A DNA stretch of 64,000 nucleotides, taken from NCBI GenBank assembly GCA_028824295.1, contig JAPPED010000013.1, positions 1 through 64,000 on the forward strand, in the 5' to 3' direction. The notes below the pieces were generated by a model. It was not told the origin of the DNA, ran no database searches, and saw only the letters and a list, made by a program, of their open reading frames with translations. The position numbers and the translations under genes were made by a program. Within the stretch, counting starts at the first letter, position 1; the number at the start of each line of letters is the position of its first letter. Positions 42,338 through 51,262 of the stretch are shown here, piece by piece. Origin of the DNA: Rhodospirillales bacterium. Its GTDB lineage: Bacteria; Pseudomonadota; Alphaproteobacteria; TMED109.

Positions 42338-43033
42338 TCACGTGCCGTGCCGGGACAGGCCGCGTTCCACCACGTGTACCATCAAGGCAGTTCCGAAACT
42401 CGGCGCGAACAACGCCGAGAACGGAACCGTGAACGCACCCGCGATGAGCAATCCCGCCCCCCACATTTCCAGAAACCGGGACCGGCGAAGGGCCGCGGCC
42501 AGGTCCAGCGAACAGCGGCGCCCCGCTACCGCGTCGAAGTACTCGCGTCCCAACAGGTAACCGAGGATCACGATCCACAGCGGGAACCAGACCGGCGTCC
42601 CGGCGAACAACAACCAGAGCGGAAACACCATCACGACGGTCACCATCACCGTCACGCCGATCAGCCGCAACCCCGACCCGATGCCGGCCCACACACCCAT
42701 GTCCCGCGCCACCACGTGCGGATAGTGGGCCTGCTCTACGACAGCAGCGATCCTGTCAGTGAACAAGCCGGCAAACGTCGTGACGAGAGCAGGAAAGAGG
42801 AGCGCCGTGATCAACAACGCGAGCGCGGCACCGACGCCGAAGACGAAGTAGTCGACCAGCAGGTCGTCGAGCCAGCCGATTCCTGTGGAGAACGGCAGCA
42901 GCCAGTAAGCGAGCGCCGACCAGAACGCGGCCACGGCGGCCGCGGCCACGAGCGCAGTGGCCAAGACCCAGACGAGTACTTGCCGCCGGAAGAGATCCCG
43001 GACCGCCGCGACGACTGCACCCCCGAACGTCAC
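42338..43033 (-). CDS. EI24-domain membrane protein
   Basis: A 231-residue polytopic protein with about four hydrophobic regions (residues 20-45, 65-95, 120-155 and 190-215) and the EI24-type centre LGYLLGREYFDAVAGRRCS. CysZ, a sulfate permease, belongs to the same broad family, but sequence alone does not make this a sulfate carrier. GTG 43033 overlaps the amidase stop (GTGA), so it is co-translated with the amidase. Confidence 0.8.
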   Translation of the reverse strand: MTFGGAVVAAVRDLFRRQVLVWVLATALVAAAAVAAFWSALAYWLLPFSTGIGWLDDLLVDYFVFGVGAALALLITALLFPALVTTFAGLFTDRIAAVVEQAHYPHVVARDMGVWAGIGSGLRLIGVTVMVTVVMVFPLWLLFAGTPVWFPLWIVILGYLLGREYFDAVAGRRCSLDLAAALRRSRFLEMWGAGLLIAGAFTVPFSALFAPSFGTALMVHVVERGLSRHGT

Positions 43034-44475
43034 CCGGTCGCAGGATCCCTAGGCACGCCGTCGGCAATCCCCGCTAGCTCCTCGAATCGGTGCGCCCAGT
43101 ACAGGAGCCGTCCCTCGTGGCGGGCGGGCGCGATCACCTGAAGACCCACCGGCAAGCCCGTCTCCGTGTAGCCGCAGGGCACCGACAGCGCCGGGCAGTC
43201 CGTGAGCGAAATCGTGGCCGCCGTCATCAGCCAGCCCACGTAGTTGTCGAACTCGACCCCCGCGACCGAGCGCGGCCACGGAACATCCGCCGAGAACGGC
43301 GGAACCATCGCAACCGGCGCGAGCAATAGGTCGTGATCAACGAAGAAGTCCTGTACTTCGGCCAGCATCCGGCCGCGCGCCAGCGCCGCCCTACCCGCGT
43401 CTGCGCGATCCAGGGCAAGGCCCCGCTCGATGTTCCAGCGCAGATCCGTCTTCAGCGAATCGCCGTGTGCTGCGTAGAGCGCGCCCTTATCGGTGGCGAG
43501 CAGATCAGCACGGAGCGTCTGGAAGATGTCCTCGGCCTGCCGAAGATCCAGCTTGGCAGGCACCACCTCCGCACCGAGTTCGGCGAACCGCCCGGCTGCG
43601 CGCTCGGTGATGGCCGCCACCTCCGGATCGCACGGCAGGTAACCGAATCCGGCGGTCCAGGCTACCCGCCGAAGCCGTGGCCGAGCCGGCCAGGCCTCCG
43701 GATCAAGGGCCGCCGTGTACGTCGCCGGTCCGCCCGCCGGATCCGGGGTACGCGGCCGCGACAGCGGGTCACGAGGATCGAACCCCGCCATCGTGTCGAG
43801 GAACAGGGCGAGGTCGGCAATGTCGCGCGCCATGGGCCCGCTGATCATCAGGGAATCCCAGGCGAGTTCGCGCGGCCCGTGCGCGACCGTCCCCGAACTG
43901 CAGCGCAGCCCGGTAACGGAGCAGAACGACGCCGGGTTCCGAAGACTGCCGCCGAGATCAGACCCGGTTGCCAGCCAGGCCGAACCCGCCGCCAACGCTG
44001 CGGCCGCACCGCCGGACGAACCGCCGACCGTCTTGGAAGGGTCCCAAGGATTGCGGGTGACGCCGAACACCGTGTTGAACGTCTGTGAGCCGGCGCCAAA
44101 CTCCGGCGTGTTCGTTTTCCCCAGGATGATCCCGCCCATGCGCTCGATGCGCTCGACCACAATGTCGGAGCACTCGGGGACGTGGTCTGCATACACGGGC
44201 GACCCGTACGTGGTGCGGACGCCTTCCACGTCCGTGAGGTCCTTGATCAGGATCGGCAAACCGTGCAGATATCCCGGATCGTCCCGCCGGTCAGTCGGCA
44301 GGCAGCTGGCGCGCCGGCGCGCCCGATCCTCGCACAGCGTGGGCACCGCGTTGATCACCGGTTCGGTCTCCCGAATGCGCTCGAGCGCGGCGTCAATCGC
44401 GGCGTCCGGAGTCACTTCACCGTTCCTGAGCGCCGCGACGACCGCGCGCGCGCTCATGCGAGCGAGTTCGTGCAT
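43030..44475 (-). CDS. Amidase (amidase-signature family)
   Basis: Hydrolyses a carboxamide with the Ser-cisSer-Lys triad. The Lys is in LPILIKDLTDVEGV, the cis-Ser in TVGGSSGGAAAALAAG and the nucleophile Ser in ATGSDLGGSLRNPASFC, with GPMARDIADLALFLD following. About 481 residues from ATG 44475 (MHELARMSARAVVAAL); ATG 44511 would add twelve charged residues. No signal peptide, so cytoplasmic. Relatives include aryl-acylamidases and the GatA paralogue group; no GatB or GatC gene is adjacent, so a catabolic role is more likely. Confidence 0.9.
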   Translation of the reverse strand: MHELARMSARAVVAALRNGEVTPDAAIDAALERIRETEPVINAVPTLCEDRARRRASCLPTDRRDDPGYLHGLPILIKDLTDVEGVRTTYGSPVYADHVPECSDIVVERIERMGGIILGKTNTPEFGAGSQTFNTVFGVTRNPWDPSKTVGGSSGGAAAALAAGSAWLATGSDLGGSLRNPASFCSVTGLRCSSGTVAHGPRELAWDSLMISGPMARDIADLALFLDTMAGFDPRDPLSRPRTPDPAGGPATYTAALDPEAWPARPRLRRVAWTAGFGYLPCDPEVAAITERAAGRFAELGAEVVPAKLDLRQAEDIFQTLRADLLATDKGALYAAHGDSLKTDLRWNIERGLALDRADAGRAALARGRMLAEVQDFFVDHDLLLAPVAMVPPFSADVPWPRSVAGVEFDNYVGWLMTAATISLTDCPALSVPCGYTETGLPVGLQVIAPARHEGRLLYWAHRFEELAGIADGVPRDPATG

Positions 44476-44642
44476 GGTGTGTCTGTCCTCGTCCTTCCGC
44501 CGAAGATCCATCCGCCCGGTCCGGGGCCAGGATATTTCGACGGCATGCTAGCCGGGTGCAAGTGGAAGCGTCCCCCGACCCGATCCGACTTTGCAAGCGT
44601 CCGTCGTTGTGGCAATACTCGTTACCACGCTCGGAGGGTGAC

Positions 44643-45065
44643 ATGGAATCACCGCGTCTGCAGGCATTCTTGATCTGTGACGACGCCCTCCGCGACAAGA
44701 CAAGCGGTAAGATTCAGATTACCGGCGTATTCGACCACATTGCCGTCAAGGAGCTGCCCGCGGTGCACCGCCACGCCACGGTCTACGTCCGCTTGGTACT
44801 GCCGCAGCAGATGCAGGGGGTCGAGATGGGCCTTGCCATCGTGACCCCTTCCGGCAAACGCGCCACCACGGAGACGCACAGCTATAACGCCTCGCCGGGC
44901 GGGGTCGTGGAAAGCACATCCAATCTCTCCGAGATTCAGCTCCCGGAGACCGGCACCTACCGGTTCGAACTGCTAGTGAACGGCGAAACGCTGGCCGAAT
45001 ACGGCCTCGACGTGGTCCGGAACACTGCCATTGATGCAGTCCCGGTCGGCGCGACAATTCACTGA
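44643..45065 (+). CDS. DUF6941-like conserved protein
   Basis: A 140-residue protein starting MESPRLQAFLICDDALRD, then SGKIQITGVFDHI, a beta-rich body (ATVYVRLVLPQQM, LAIVTPSGKRATTE) and a C-terminal sandwich end (GTYRFELLVNGETLAEYGLDV). The pattern matches the small uncharacterised family DUF6941. No signal peptide or membrane segment. GGAGGGTGAC immediately before ATG 44643 fixes the start. The adenosine kinase gene follows 29 bases later. Confidence 0.75.
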   Translation: MESPRLQAFLICDDALRDKTSGKIQITGVFDHIAVKELPAVHRHATVYVRLVLPQQMQGVEMGLAIVTPSGKRATTETHSYNASPGGVVESTSNLSEIQLPETGTYRFELLVNGETLAEYGLDVVRNTAIDAVPVGATIH

Positions 45066-45094
45066 CGACCGCTTCGGGAGCCGTCGCCCGCTCT

Positions 45095-46099
45095 ATGGCC
45101 GCACCGGCCGCAACCCGGGATGTGGTCGCAATCGGCAACGCGATCATGGATCTGGTTGCCGACGTCGACGACGACTTCGTTGCGCAGCACGGTTTCGAAC
45201 GCGGGCGCATGGTTCTCGGAAGCCAGCCGGACGCCCTGGCCGTTACCGCCAAGCTTCTGGCCGCCCGCCAGGTTGCGGGCGGCTCGGCCGCCAACACGGC
45301 GGTCGGCGTGGCGGCGCTTGGCGGCGCCGCCGCCTTCCTCGGAAGATGCGCTGACGACCCCATGGGGCGCGCGTTCCGGGACAGTCTGGAGGCAGCGGGG
45401 GTCGCGCACCCGATTGATTTTGGGCCGCCCGACCCACCAACCGGTCGATCGATCATTCTGGTGTCTCCTGACCACGAGCGCTCCATGATGACGTATCCGG
45501 GAGCGGCCGCGACCCTCGCCAGGGACCATCTGACTCCCGCGCACGTGACCGGTGGCGCCACGCTGTTCATCGAGGCTTACTTGTTCTATGCCGAGTGCAC
45601 GGCGCAGGCGGCGCTGGCCGCGGCGGAATGGGGCGGCATGCACGGGAGCACGGTCGCGTTGTCGCTGTCCGACCCCAACTGCGTTGAACACAACCGGGAA
45701 CAGCTGCTGAACCTGATCCGCTCCCGAGTCGACCTGCTGTTCGCCAACGAGGAAGAGGTCACGAGTCTCTATCGCATGCGCGACTTTCGTGAGGCTGCGG
45801 CCGCAGCCGCCGCGGACGTGCAGATCGCCTTCCTTACGCGCGGCGCCGCCGGCGCCATCGTCGCACACGACGGCCGCATCGATGTCGTGCCGGCTGCCGG
45901 CGTGCCCGGCGGCATCGAGGATCTCACCGGGGCCGGGGACCTGTTTGCGGCAGGAACCCTATTCGGACTTCAGCGCGGGCTGGAGCCGCCTCAGGCTGCG
46001 CGGGTCGGCGCCGTATGCGCAGCGGAAGTCATCAGCCATCACGGCGCACGTCCGGAAGCCGACCTGCAGAAATTCGTGGCTGAAGCGGGCTTGCTGTAA
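45095..46099 (+). CDS. Adenosine kinase (PfkB carbohydrate kinase family)
   Basis: A 334-residue ribokinase-fold enzyme. It opens DVVAIGNAIMDLVADVDDDF, has GGSAANTAVGVAALGG (first PfkB signature), LSDPNCVEHNR, LFANEEEV and the catalytic anion-hole motif DLTGAGDLFAAGTLFGLQ. Closest in pattern to bacterial adenosine kinases that recover AMP from adenosine, for example after SAH hydrolysis; another nucleoside or sugar substrate cannot be excluded. It shares a strand and close spacing with the preceding DUF6941-like gene. Confidence 0.88.
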   Translation: MAAPAATRDVVAIGNAIMDLVADVDDDFVAQHGFERGRMVLGSQPDALAVTAKLLAARQVAGGSAANTAVGVAALGGAAAFLGRCADDPMGRAFRDSLEAAGVAHPIDFGPPDPPTGRSIILVSPDHERSMMTYPGAAATLARDHLTPAHVTGGATLFIEAYLFYAECTAQAALAAAEWGGMHGSTVALSLSDPNCVEHNREQLLNLIRSRVDLLFANEEEVTSLYRMRDFREAAAAAAADVQIAFLTRGAAGAIVAHDGRIDVVPAAGVPGGIEDLTGAGDLFAAGTLFGLQRGLEPPQAARVGAVCAAEVISHHGARPEADLQKFVAEAGLL

Positions 46100-46237
46100 G
46101 CGAGACAAGGATCAGATCGCGCACTCCGGGCGCGTTCCGAGTCCCCTTACCGGCGGGTATGCGTCCCTTCCAGGCGTGCGTGTCGATGCCGGACGGTGCT
46201 CGAACTGGGGCCGCGGCGCTGGGCGACCAGGATTCCG

Positions 46238-46315
46238 CTATTGCGTTCCCGAATCCAGAAGGGTCGCGTCCCCGTGAAAGGCACTCACCAGTACGTTGAC
46301 CTCACGGCCCTGCAT
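46238..46315 (-). pseudogene. Truncated vapC toxin remnant
   Basis: After the vapB antitoxin, a frame starts at ATG 46315, overlapping the end of vapB in the usual way, and reads MQGREVNVLVSAFHGDA before TAG at 46240-46238 (25 codons). VNVLVSAF is the first strand and helix of a VapC PIN domain; the expected catalytic Asp before VNVL is Glu5. The rest of the roughly 130-residue toxin is absent in all frames downstream. Evidence is pattern-based and short. Confidence 0.6.
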
Positions 46316-46541
46316 CCATCATGTCTTCAAGGGCCGCATTGTCGGTCACATCCACTCCGGGCTGTACGCCCCGACCGCGAAATACCGGGATCGGCGGCGG
46401 ATCGGATGGCGCGTGGGCCGGCCCGGCGAGGAATGCGCCAAGTGCCTGCTCGACGGTTGCCTTCAAGGTCGTTCGCCTAGCGGCAGCATGCGCCTTGGCT
46501 GCCCGCGAAAGTTCGTCGTTGATATCCAAAGTCATGCGCAT
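46302..46541 (-). CDS. VapB-type antitoxin
   Basis: About 79 residues beginning MRMTLDINDELSRAAKAHAA, then RRTTLKATVEQALGAFL: the ribbon-helix-helix DNA-binding N-terminus of VapB antitoxins, followed by a Pro-rich tail that normally wraps the toxin. Possible starts are ATG 46553, 46541 and 46535; 46541 best matches relatives. It would repress its own promoter and neutralise VapC, but the toxin gene here is a stub, so the protein is an orphan. Confidence 0.75.
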   Translation of the reverse strand: MRMTLDINDELSRAAKAHAAARRTTLKATVEQALGAFLAGPAHAPSDPPPIPVFRGRGVQPGVDVTDNAALEDMMDAGP

Positions 46542-46554
46542 GCGTAAATACATA

Positions 46555-46579
46555 GTTACCAATATGTTTCTTATGTAAC
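46555..46579. promoter_or_regulatory. AT-rich inverted repeat upstream of vapB, possible operator
   Basis: GTTAC (46555-46559) and GTAAC (46575-46579) flank a very AT-rich core containing repeated TATGT/ACATA words. Antitoxin operators of this family are commonly AT-rich palindromes placed just before the start codon, as here. Confidence 0.4.
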
Positions 46580-46599
46580 CCGCCCCTTTCGGAAGCCGG

Positions 46600-47463
46600 T
46601 CACAACAGGTTGATCGGTAACTTCAGATAAGCGGTTCCGTTGCGCTCCGGCGGCGGCATGCGGCCGCCACGAATATTGACCTGCACGGCGGGCACCATCA
46701 GCCTCGGCACGGGAAGCCCGGCGTCCCTTTCCTGGCGAGTCGCCATAAACGTCTCGCGGCTGATCCCGTCGCGGCAATGGATATTGCTCCGACGCTGTTC
46801 CGCCACTGTGGACTCCCACGCAATCGCGCGCTGTCCCCCGGCCCCGTAGTCATGACACATGAACAACCGCGTTTCCGGCGGAAGCGCGAGTATCCGGCGC
46901 AGCGAGTCGTAGAGCTTCCTGACGGAGGCACCCGGGAAGTCGGCGCGTGCCGTGCCCGAGTCGGGCATGAACAACGTGTCGCCAACGAACGCCGCATCGC
47001 CGAAGACGTAGCAGGAACATGCTGGCGTGTGACCCGGGGTCGAGAGCACGCGCCCGGCGATGCTGCCGATCGAAATGGTCTCACCGTCAGCAAGCAAGCG
47101 GTCGAACTGCGTGCCGTCTGCGGCCACCTCGCGCTCGACGTTGAACAGCGCACCGAAGGTCCTCTGCACCTCGATCACGCCAGCGCCGATCCCGGTGCGT
47201 CCGCCGACCTTTCCCTGGAGGTAGTGCGCCGCAGAAAGATGGTCGGCATGGACATGGGTCTCGAGAATCCACTCGACGCTCAGGCCTTCGGTCTCCACAG
47301 CGGCAACCAGCTTGTCGGCTGAACCTGTCGTCGTCCGTCCCGCCTCCGGGTCGAAATCCAGAACCGAATCGACGATAGCGGCACGTTTCGTCTCCGGGTC
47401 GGAGACGACGTAGGAGATCGAATTGGTCGTGGGATCAAGAAACCCATCGACCTTAGCTCTCAT
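46600..47463 (-). CDS. MBL-fold persulfide dioxygenase-like enzyme
   Basis: A 287-residue metallo-beta-lactamase-fold protein with THVHADHLSAA (the HxHxDH iron site) near 70, STPGHTPACSCYVFGDAAFVGDTLF and a third ligand region MCHDYGAGG. This is the pattern of ETHE1/PDO or Blh-type proteins, which oxidise glutathione persulfide to sulfite in the cytoplasm. ATG 47463 (MRAKVDGFLDPTTNSISYVV) matches relatives; the 42 codons upstream do not. It is divergent from soeABC, whose product would use the sulfite. Confidence 0.88.
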   Translation of the reverse strand: MRAKVDGFLDPTTNSISYVVSDPETKRAAIVDSVLDFDPEAGRTTTGSADKLVAAVETEGLSVEWILETHVHADHLSAAHYLQGKVGGRTGIGAGVIEVQRTFGALFNVEREVAADGTQFDRLLADGETISIGSIAGRVLSTPGHTPACSCYVFGDAAFVGDTLFMPDSGTARADFPGASVRKLYDSLRRILALPPETRLFMCHDYGAGGQRAIAWESTVAEQRRSNIHCRDGISRETFMATRQERDAGLPVPRLMVPAVQVNIRGGRMPPPERNGTAYLKLPINLL

Positions 47464-47550
47464 CGAACCTGCCCGCTGAACGGTTTCGCCCGTCGCAAAC
47501 TCTACAACAACCCCGGCACGCCTGGTCCCGGGTATTGCTGCTGCTCCGAT

Positions 47551-47579
47551 TTGACCGCACTTCATCAACCCCCTATTCG
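47551..47579 (+). promoter_or_regulatory. Probable promoter of soeABC
   Basis: TTGACC (47551-47556) and TATTCG (47574-47579) are 17 bases apart, placing a start near 47586, about 30 bases before the soeA start codon. Confidence 0.45.
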
Positions 47580-47617
47580 TTCTGACCACTCACGCGCCGC
47601 GCAGACGGGAGTCCCGA

Positions 47618-50503
47618 TTGCCAGCGAACCGCGACCGCGAGCGCGTCGACACCGCGCCGAAGATAAGCGACGAGGTCAAGGAAACCACCTGCTACATGTG
47701 CGCCTGCCGGTGCGGAGTGCGGGTGCATCTGCAGGACGGGCATATCCGCTATCTGGAGGGGAACCCGCGGCATCCGGTGAACCGCGGCGTCCTCTGCGCC
47801 AAGGGTTCGGCGGGCATCATGCAGCACAATTCGCCGGCCCGCCTGCGGAAACCGCTGCGGCGTGTCGGCCCGCGCGGCGAGGGCCGGTTCGAGGAAATCG
47901 AGTGGGAAGACGCGCTCGCGCTGGCAGTCGAATGGCTGGATACCATCCGCCGCTCCGATCCCAAGAAGCTCGCCTTCTTCACCGGACGGGATCAGAGTCA
48001 GGCGCTCACCGGCTGGTGGGCCAGCCAGTTCGGCACACCGAACCACGCCGCGCACGGGGGCTTCTGCTCGGTCAACATGGCGGCAGCCGGGATCTACACG
48101 ATCGGCGGATCGTTCTGGGAGTTCGGCGAGCCCGATTGGGAACGCACTCGCCTGCTGCTCATGTTCGGGGTCGCCGAGGACCACGACTCCAATCCGATCA
48201 AGATCGGGCTCTCCAAGCTCAAGGCAAAAGGCGCGAAGTTCGTCTCCGTCAACCCGGTACGAACCGGCTACTCGGCGATCGCTGACGAATGGATCGGCAT
48301 CCGCCCCGGTACCGACGGGCTGTTCGTACTCGCCCTCGTGCACGAGCTGCTGCGCGCCGGCCGCATCGATACCGAATTCCTGATCCGCTACACCAACGCG
48401 CCGTGGCTGGTGATCCGGGACGAAGGCGGTCCGGAGGACGGGCTGATCGCGCGCGACGGCGACGGCGCCCCGCTGTGCTGGGACCTGCGGGCCGAGGGGC
48501 TGTCATCGGCGCTCGCGCCCGACATCTCGCCGGCGTTGTCCGGCAGCTACCGCCTCCCCGACGGCCGCTCGGGAACGCCCGCGTTCGAACTCCTCGTGCG
48601 CCGCTACCAGCACGCCGAATTCGCGCCCGACGCCGTGGCCGACACGACCGGCGTGCCAGCCGCAACGATTCGGCGGATTGCCGCGGAGCTCACCGTCGCC
48701 GCGTTCGAGGAGACGGTGACGATCGAGCAGCCGTGGACGGACTGGGCCGGACGTCGGCACGAGCGGATGACCGGACGGCCGGTCGCCATGCATGCGATGC
48801 GCGGCATTTCCGCCCACTCCAACGGCTTCCATACCTGCCGGGCGATCCATCTCCTGCAGATGCTGCTGGGGACGGTCGATGTGCCGGGCGGCTTCCGCTA
48901 CAAGCCGCCGTTTCCCAAACCCGCGCCGCCGGCGCTCAAGCCTGCGGGGAAACCCGGCGACATCGCGCCCGGTGCGCCGATGCCGGGACCGCCCCTGGGC
49001 TTCCCGTCCGGGCCCACCGACCTGCTGGTGAACGCGGACGGCAGTCCGGTCCGGATCGACAAGGCGTTCTCCTGGGAGGCGCCGCTCGCTGCCCACGGGA
49101 TGCTGCACATGGTTCCCGCCAATGCCTGGAGCGGCGACCCCTATCCGATCGACACGCTGTTCATCTACATGGCGAACATGAGCTGGAACTCGGCGATGAA
49201 CACCGCCGAAACCATGCACATGCTGACCGATCGGGACGAGGCCGGCCACTATCGCATTCCGCACATCATCTGCGCCGATGCCTACGCCTCCGAGATGGTG
49301 GCCTATTCCGACCTGGTGCTGCCGGACACCACCTATCTCGAGCGCTGGGACTGCATCTCGCTGCTCGACCGGCCAATCTCGAGCGCCGACGGCGCGGCTG
49401 ACGCGATCCGCCACCCGGTGGTGCAGCCCGACCGGGACGTTCGACCCTTCCAGGACGTGCTGATCGACATCGGCACCCGGCTCGGCCTGCCGGGGCTGCT
49501 TCGGGACGACGGGTCGCCACGCTATCCCGGCGGCTACCCGGACTATCTGGTCAACCATCAGCGAGTGCCCGGTATCGGCAGCCTCGCCGGCTGGCGGGGC
49601 GTCGACGGCACCATGGAAGGCACCGGCGAGCCGAATCCGGAACAGCTGGAACGCTACGTGGAGGCCGGCAGCTTCTGGCAACAGCCGCTGGCGCCCGAAA
49701 TGCGCTTCTTCAAACACGCCAACCGCGACTACCTGAACCACGCGGTCGCGATGGGCTGGATCGGTTCGCCGGACCAGATCCTCCTGCAGCTCTACTCGGA
49801 GCCCATGCAGCGCTTCCGCCTGGCCGCCCGGGGACACGGACAGGTTCTCCCGCCCGCCGAGCTGCGCGAGCGGATCGACCGCTATTTCGATCCGCTGCCG
49901 ATCTGGTACCAGCCGTTCCACGAAGCCGCGACCGATGGCGACGCCTACCCGCTGCACGCACTGACTCAGCGACCGATGGCGATGTACCACTCCTGGGGGT
50001 CCATGAACGCCTGGCTCAGGCAAATCCATCCCTCGAACAGGCTCTACATCGGGCGGCGGCGAGCCGAATCGCTCGGGATCGAGGACGACAGCTGGGTCGA
50101 TATCGTGAGCCCGCACGGGCGGGTCCGCGCGCGGGTCAAGCTGATGGAGGGAGTGAACGAGGACACGGTCTGGACCTGGAATGCGATCGGCAAGCGCGCC
50201 GGCACCTGGGCGCTTGCCGACGATGCCCCCGAAACCCGCGAGGGTTTCCTGCTCAACCACCTGATCCCCGAACGGCTGCCGCCGCTACCGAACGGCCACC
50301 GCCACGCCAATGCCGACCCGGTGACCGGGCAGGCGGCCTGGTACGACCTGCGCGTCCGGATTGAACCGGCCACGGATGGCGCGACTGCGAGCGCGCCCCG
50401 GTTCGATCCCCTGCCCCGGCCGCCGGGACTGGCGGCGCCGTCTTCCGTCCTGCGGTTCGGTGCCGGGTTTCGGCCCCGCCGCCCGGACGGTGCCGCACGA
50501 TGA
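47618..50503 (+). CDS. soeA: Sulfite:quinone oxidoreductase molybdopterin subunit (SoeA-like)
   Basis: A 961-residue DMSO-reductase-superfamily enzyme. The N-terminal 4Fe-4S ligands are CYMCACRCG and GVLCAKG, and HGGFCSVNMA offers a Cys for molybdenum. No Tat signal is present, so the subunit stays in the cytoplasm, as in the SoeABC sulfite dehydrogenase. With the ferredoxin-like and DmsC-like partners it would oxidise sulfite to sulfate. The start is TTG 47618, with GGGAG about eight bases before it. Polysulfide or thiosulfate reductase subunits are related alternatives, but lack of export and the neighbouring persulfide dioxygenase favour Soe. Confidence 0.85.
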   Translation: MPANRDRERVDTAPKISDEVKETTCYMCACRCGVRVHLQDGHIRYLEGNPRHPVNRGVLCAKGSAGIMQHNSPARLRKPLRRVGPRGEGRFEEIEWEDALALAVEWLDTIRRSDPKKLAFFTGRDQSQALTGWWASQFGTPNHAAHGGFCSVNMAAAGIYTIGGSFWEFGEPDWERTRLLLMFGVAEDHDSNPIKIGLSKLKAKGAKFVSVNPVRTGYSAIADEWIGIRPGTDGLFVLALVHELLRAGRIDTEFLIRYTNAPWLVIRDEGGPEDGLIARDGDGAPLCWDLRAEGLSSALAPDISPALSGSYRLPDGRSGTPAFELLVRRYQHAEFAPDAVADTTGVPAATIRRIAAELTVAAFEETVTIEQPWTDWAGRRHERMTGRPVAMHAMRGISAHSNGFHTCRAIHLLQMLLGTVDVPGGFRYKPPFPKPAPPALKPAGKPGDIAPGAPMPGPPLGFPSGPTDLLVNADGSPVRIDKAFSWEAPLAAHGMLHMVPANAWSGDPYPIDTLFIYMANMSWNSAMNTAETMHMLTDRDEAGHYRIPHIICADAYASEMVAYSDLVLPDTTYLERWDCISLLDRPISSADGAADAIRHPVVQPDRDVRPFQDVLIDIGTRLGLPGLLRDDGSPRYPGGYPDYLVNHQRVPGIGSLAGWRGVDGTMEGTGEPNPEQLERYVEAGSFWQQPLAPEMRFFKHANRDYLNHAVAMGWIGSPDQILLQLYSEPMQRFRLAARGHGQVLPPAELRERIDRYFDPLPIWYQPFHEAATDGDAYPLHALTQRPMAMYHSWGSMNAWLRQIHPSNRLYIGRRRAESLGIEDDSWVDIVSPHGRVRARVKLMEGVNEDTVWTWNAIGKRAGTWALADDAPETREGFLLNHLIPERLPPLPNGHRHANADPVTGQAAWYDLRVRIEPATDGATASAPRFDPLPRPPGLAAPSSVLRFGAGFRPRRPDGAAR

Positions 50504-51252
50504 CCTCGCTCCCCCGAGATCCGGGACCGAAGAAGCTCGGTCTGGTCATCGACCTCGATACCTGCGTCGGCTGCCATGCCTGCGCCGTCAGCTGCAAGGA
50601 GTGGAACACGGGCGGCGTCGCCGCCCCGCTCACGGACCTGGACCCCTACGGCGCCGATCCGGTCGGCGTCTGGTTCAATCGGGTCCACGCCTACGAGGCT
50701 GGCGATGGCATGGGGGGGCGGACGGTGCACTTTCCCCGCTCGTGCCTGCACTGCGACGAGCCCGCCTGTGTGACCGTCTGCCCGACCGGCGCCTCCTACA
50801 AGCGGGAGGAAGACGGGATCGTCCTGGTCGACGAGGACCTCTGCATCGGCTGCAAGCTGTGCTCCTGGGCCTGTCCATACGGGGCTCGGGAGTATGACCG
50901 CGACGCGGGCGTCATGAAGAAGTGCACGCTTTGCATCGATCGCATCTACAACGACAACCTGCCTGAGCCCGAGCGGGTGCCGGCGTGCGTGGCGGCATGC
51001 CCCACGTCGGCGCGCCATTTCGGCGACCTCGGCGATCCCGACTCTCCCATCTCGCGCCTGGTGGCCGAGCGCGGCGGCCGCGACCTGATGCCGGAACTGG
51101 GGTATCGGCCGGTCAACAAGTACCTGCCGCCGCGGCCGACGCACGGCGACACGGATGCCACCGAAGGCGGCGCGGGCCCGTTGCCGCCCGAGCCGGAATC
51201 CGACGATGGCGGCCGTTTCCTCCGCTGGCTCGACGCGACGCTGTCCCGCTAG
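50500..51252 (+). CDS. soeB: Sulfite:quinone oxidoreductase iron-sulfur subunit (SoeB-like)
   Basis: A 250-residue DmsB/PhsB-type electron-transfer subunit. Four cysteine clusters are visible: CVGCHACAVSCKEW near 25, CLHCDEPACVTVCPTGA near 82, CIGCKLCSWACPYGA near 115, and CTLC with CVAACPTSA further on. Together they hold four 4Fe-4S clusters that pass electrons from SoeA to the membrane anchor. The start overlaps the soeA stop (ATGA). Confidence 0.92.
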   Translation: MTSLPRDPGPKKLGLVIDLDTCVGCHACAVSCKEWNTGGVAAPLTDLDPYGADPVGVWFNRVHAYEAGDGMGGRTVHFPRSCLHCDEPACVTVCPTGASYKREEDGIVLVDEDLCIGCKLCSWACPYGAREYDRDAGVMKKCTLCIDRIYNDNLPEPERVPACVAACPTSARHFGDLGDPDSPISRLVAERGGRDLMPELGYRPVNKYLPPRPTHGDTDATEGGAGPLPPEPESDDGGRFLRWLDATLSR

Positions 51253-51262
51253 GACGAAGCCC

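Noticed and set aside
42338-43033. Naming the EI24 protein as the sulfate carrier CysZ to match the sulfur genes
   Set aside because: It is several kilobases from soeABC, coupled to an amidase, and the family resemblance is too general.
48503-50260. Minus-strand open frame of 585 codons
   Set aside because: Antisense to soeA, which has clear cofactor motifs and a good ribosome site.
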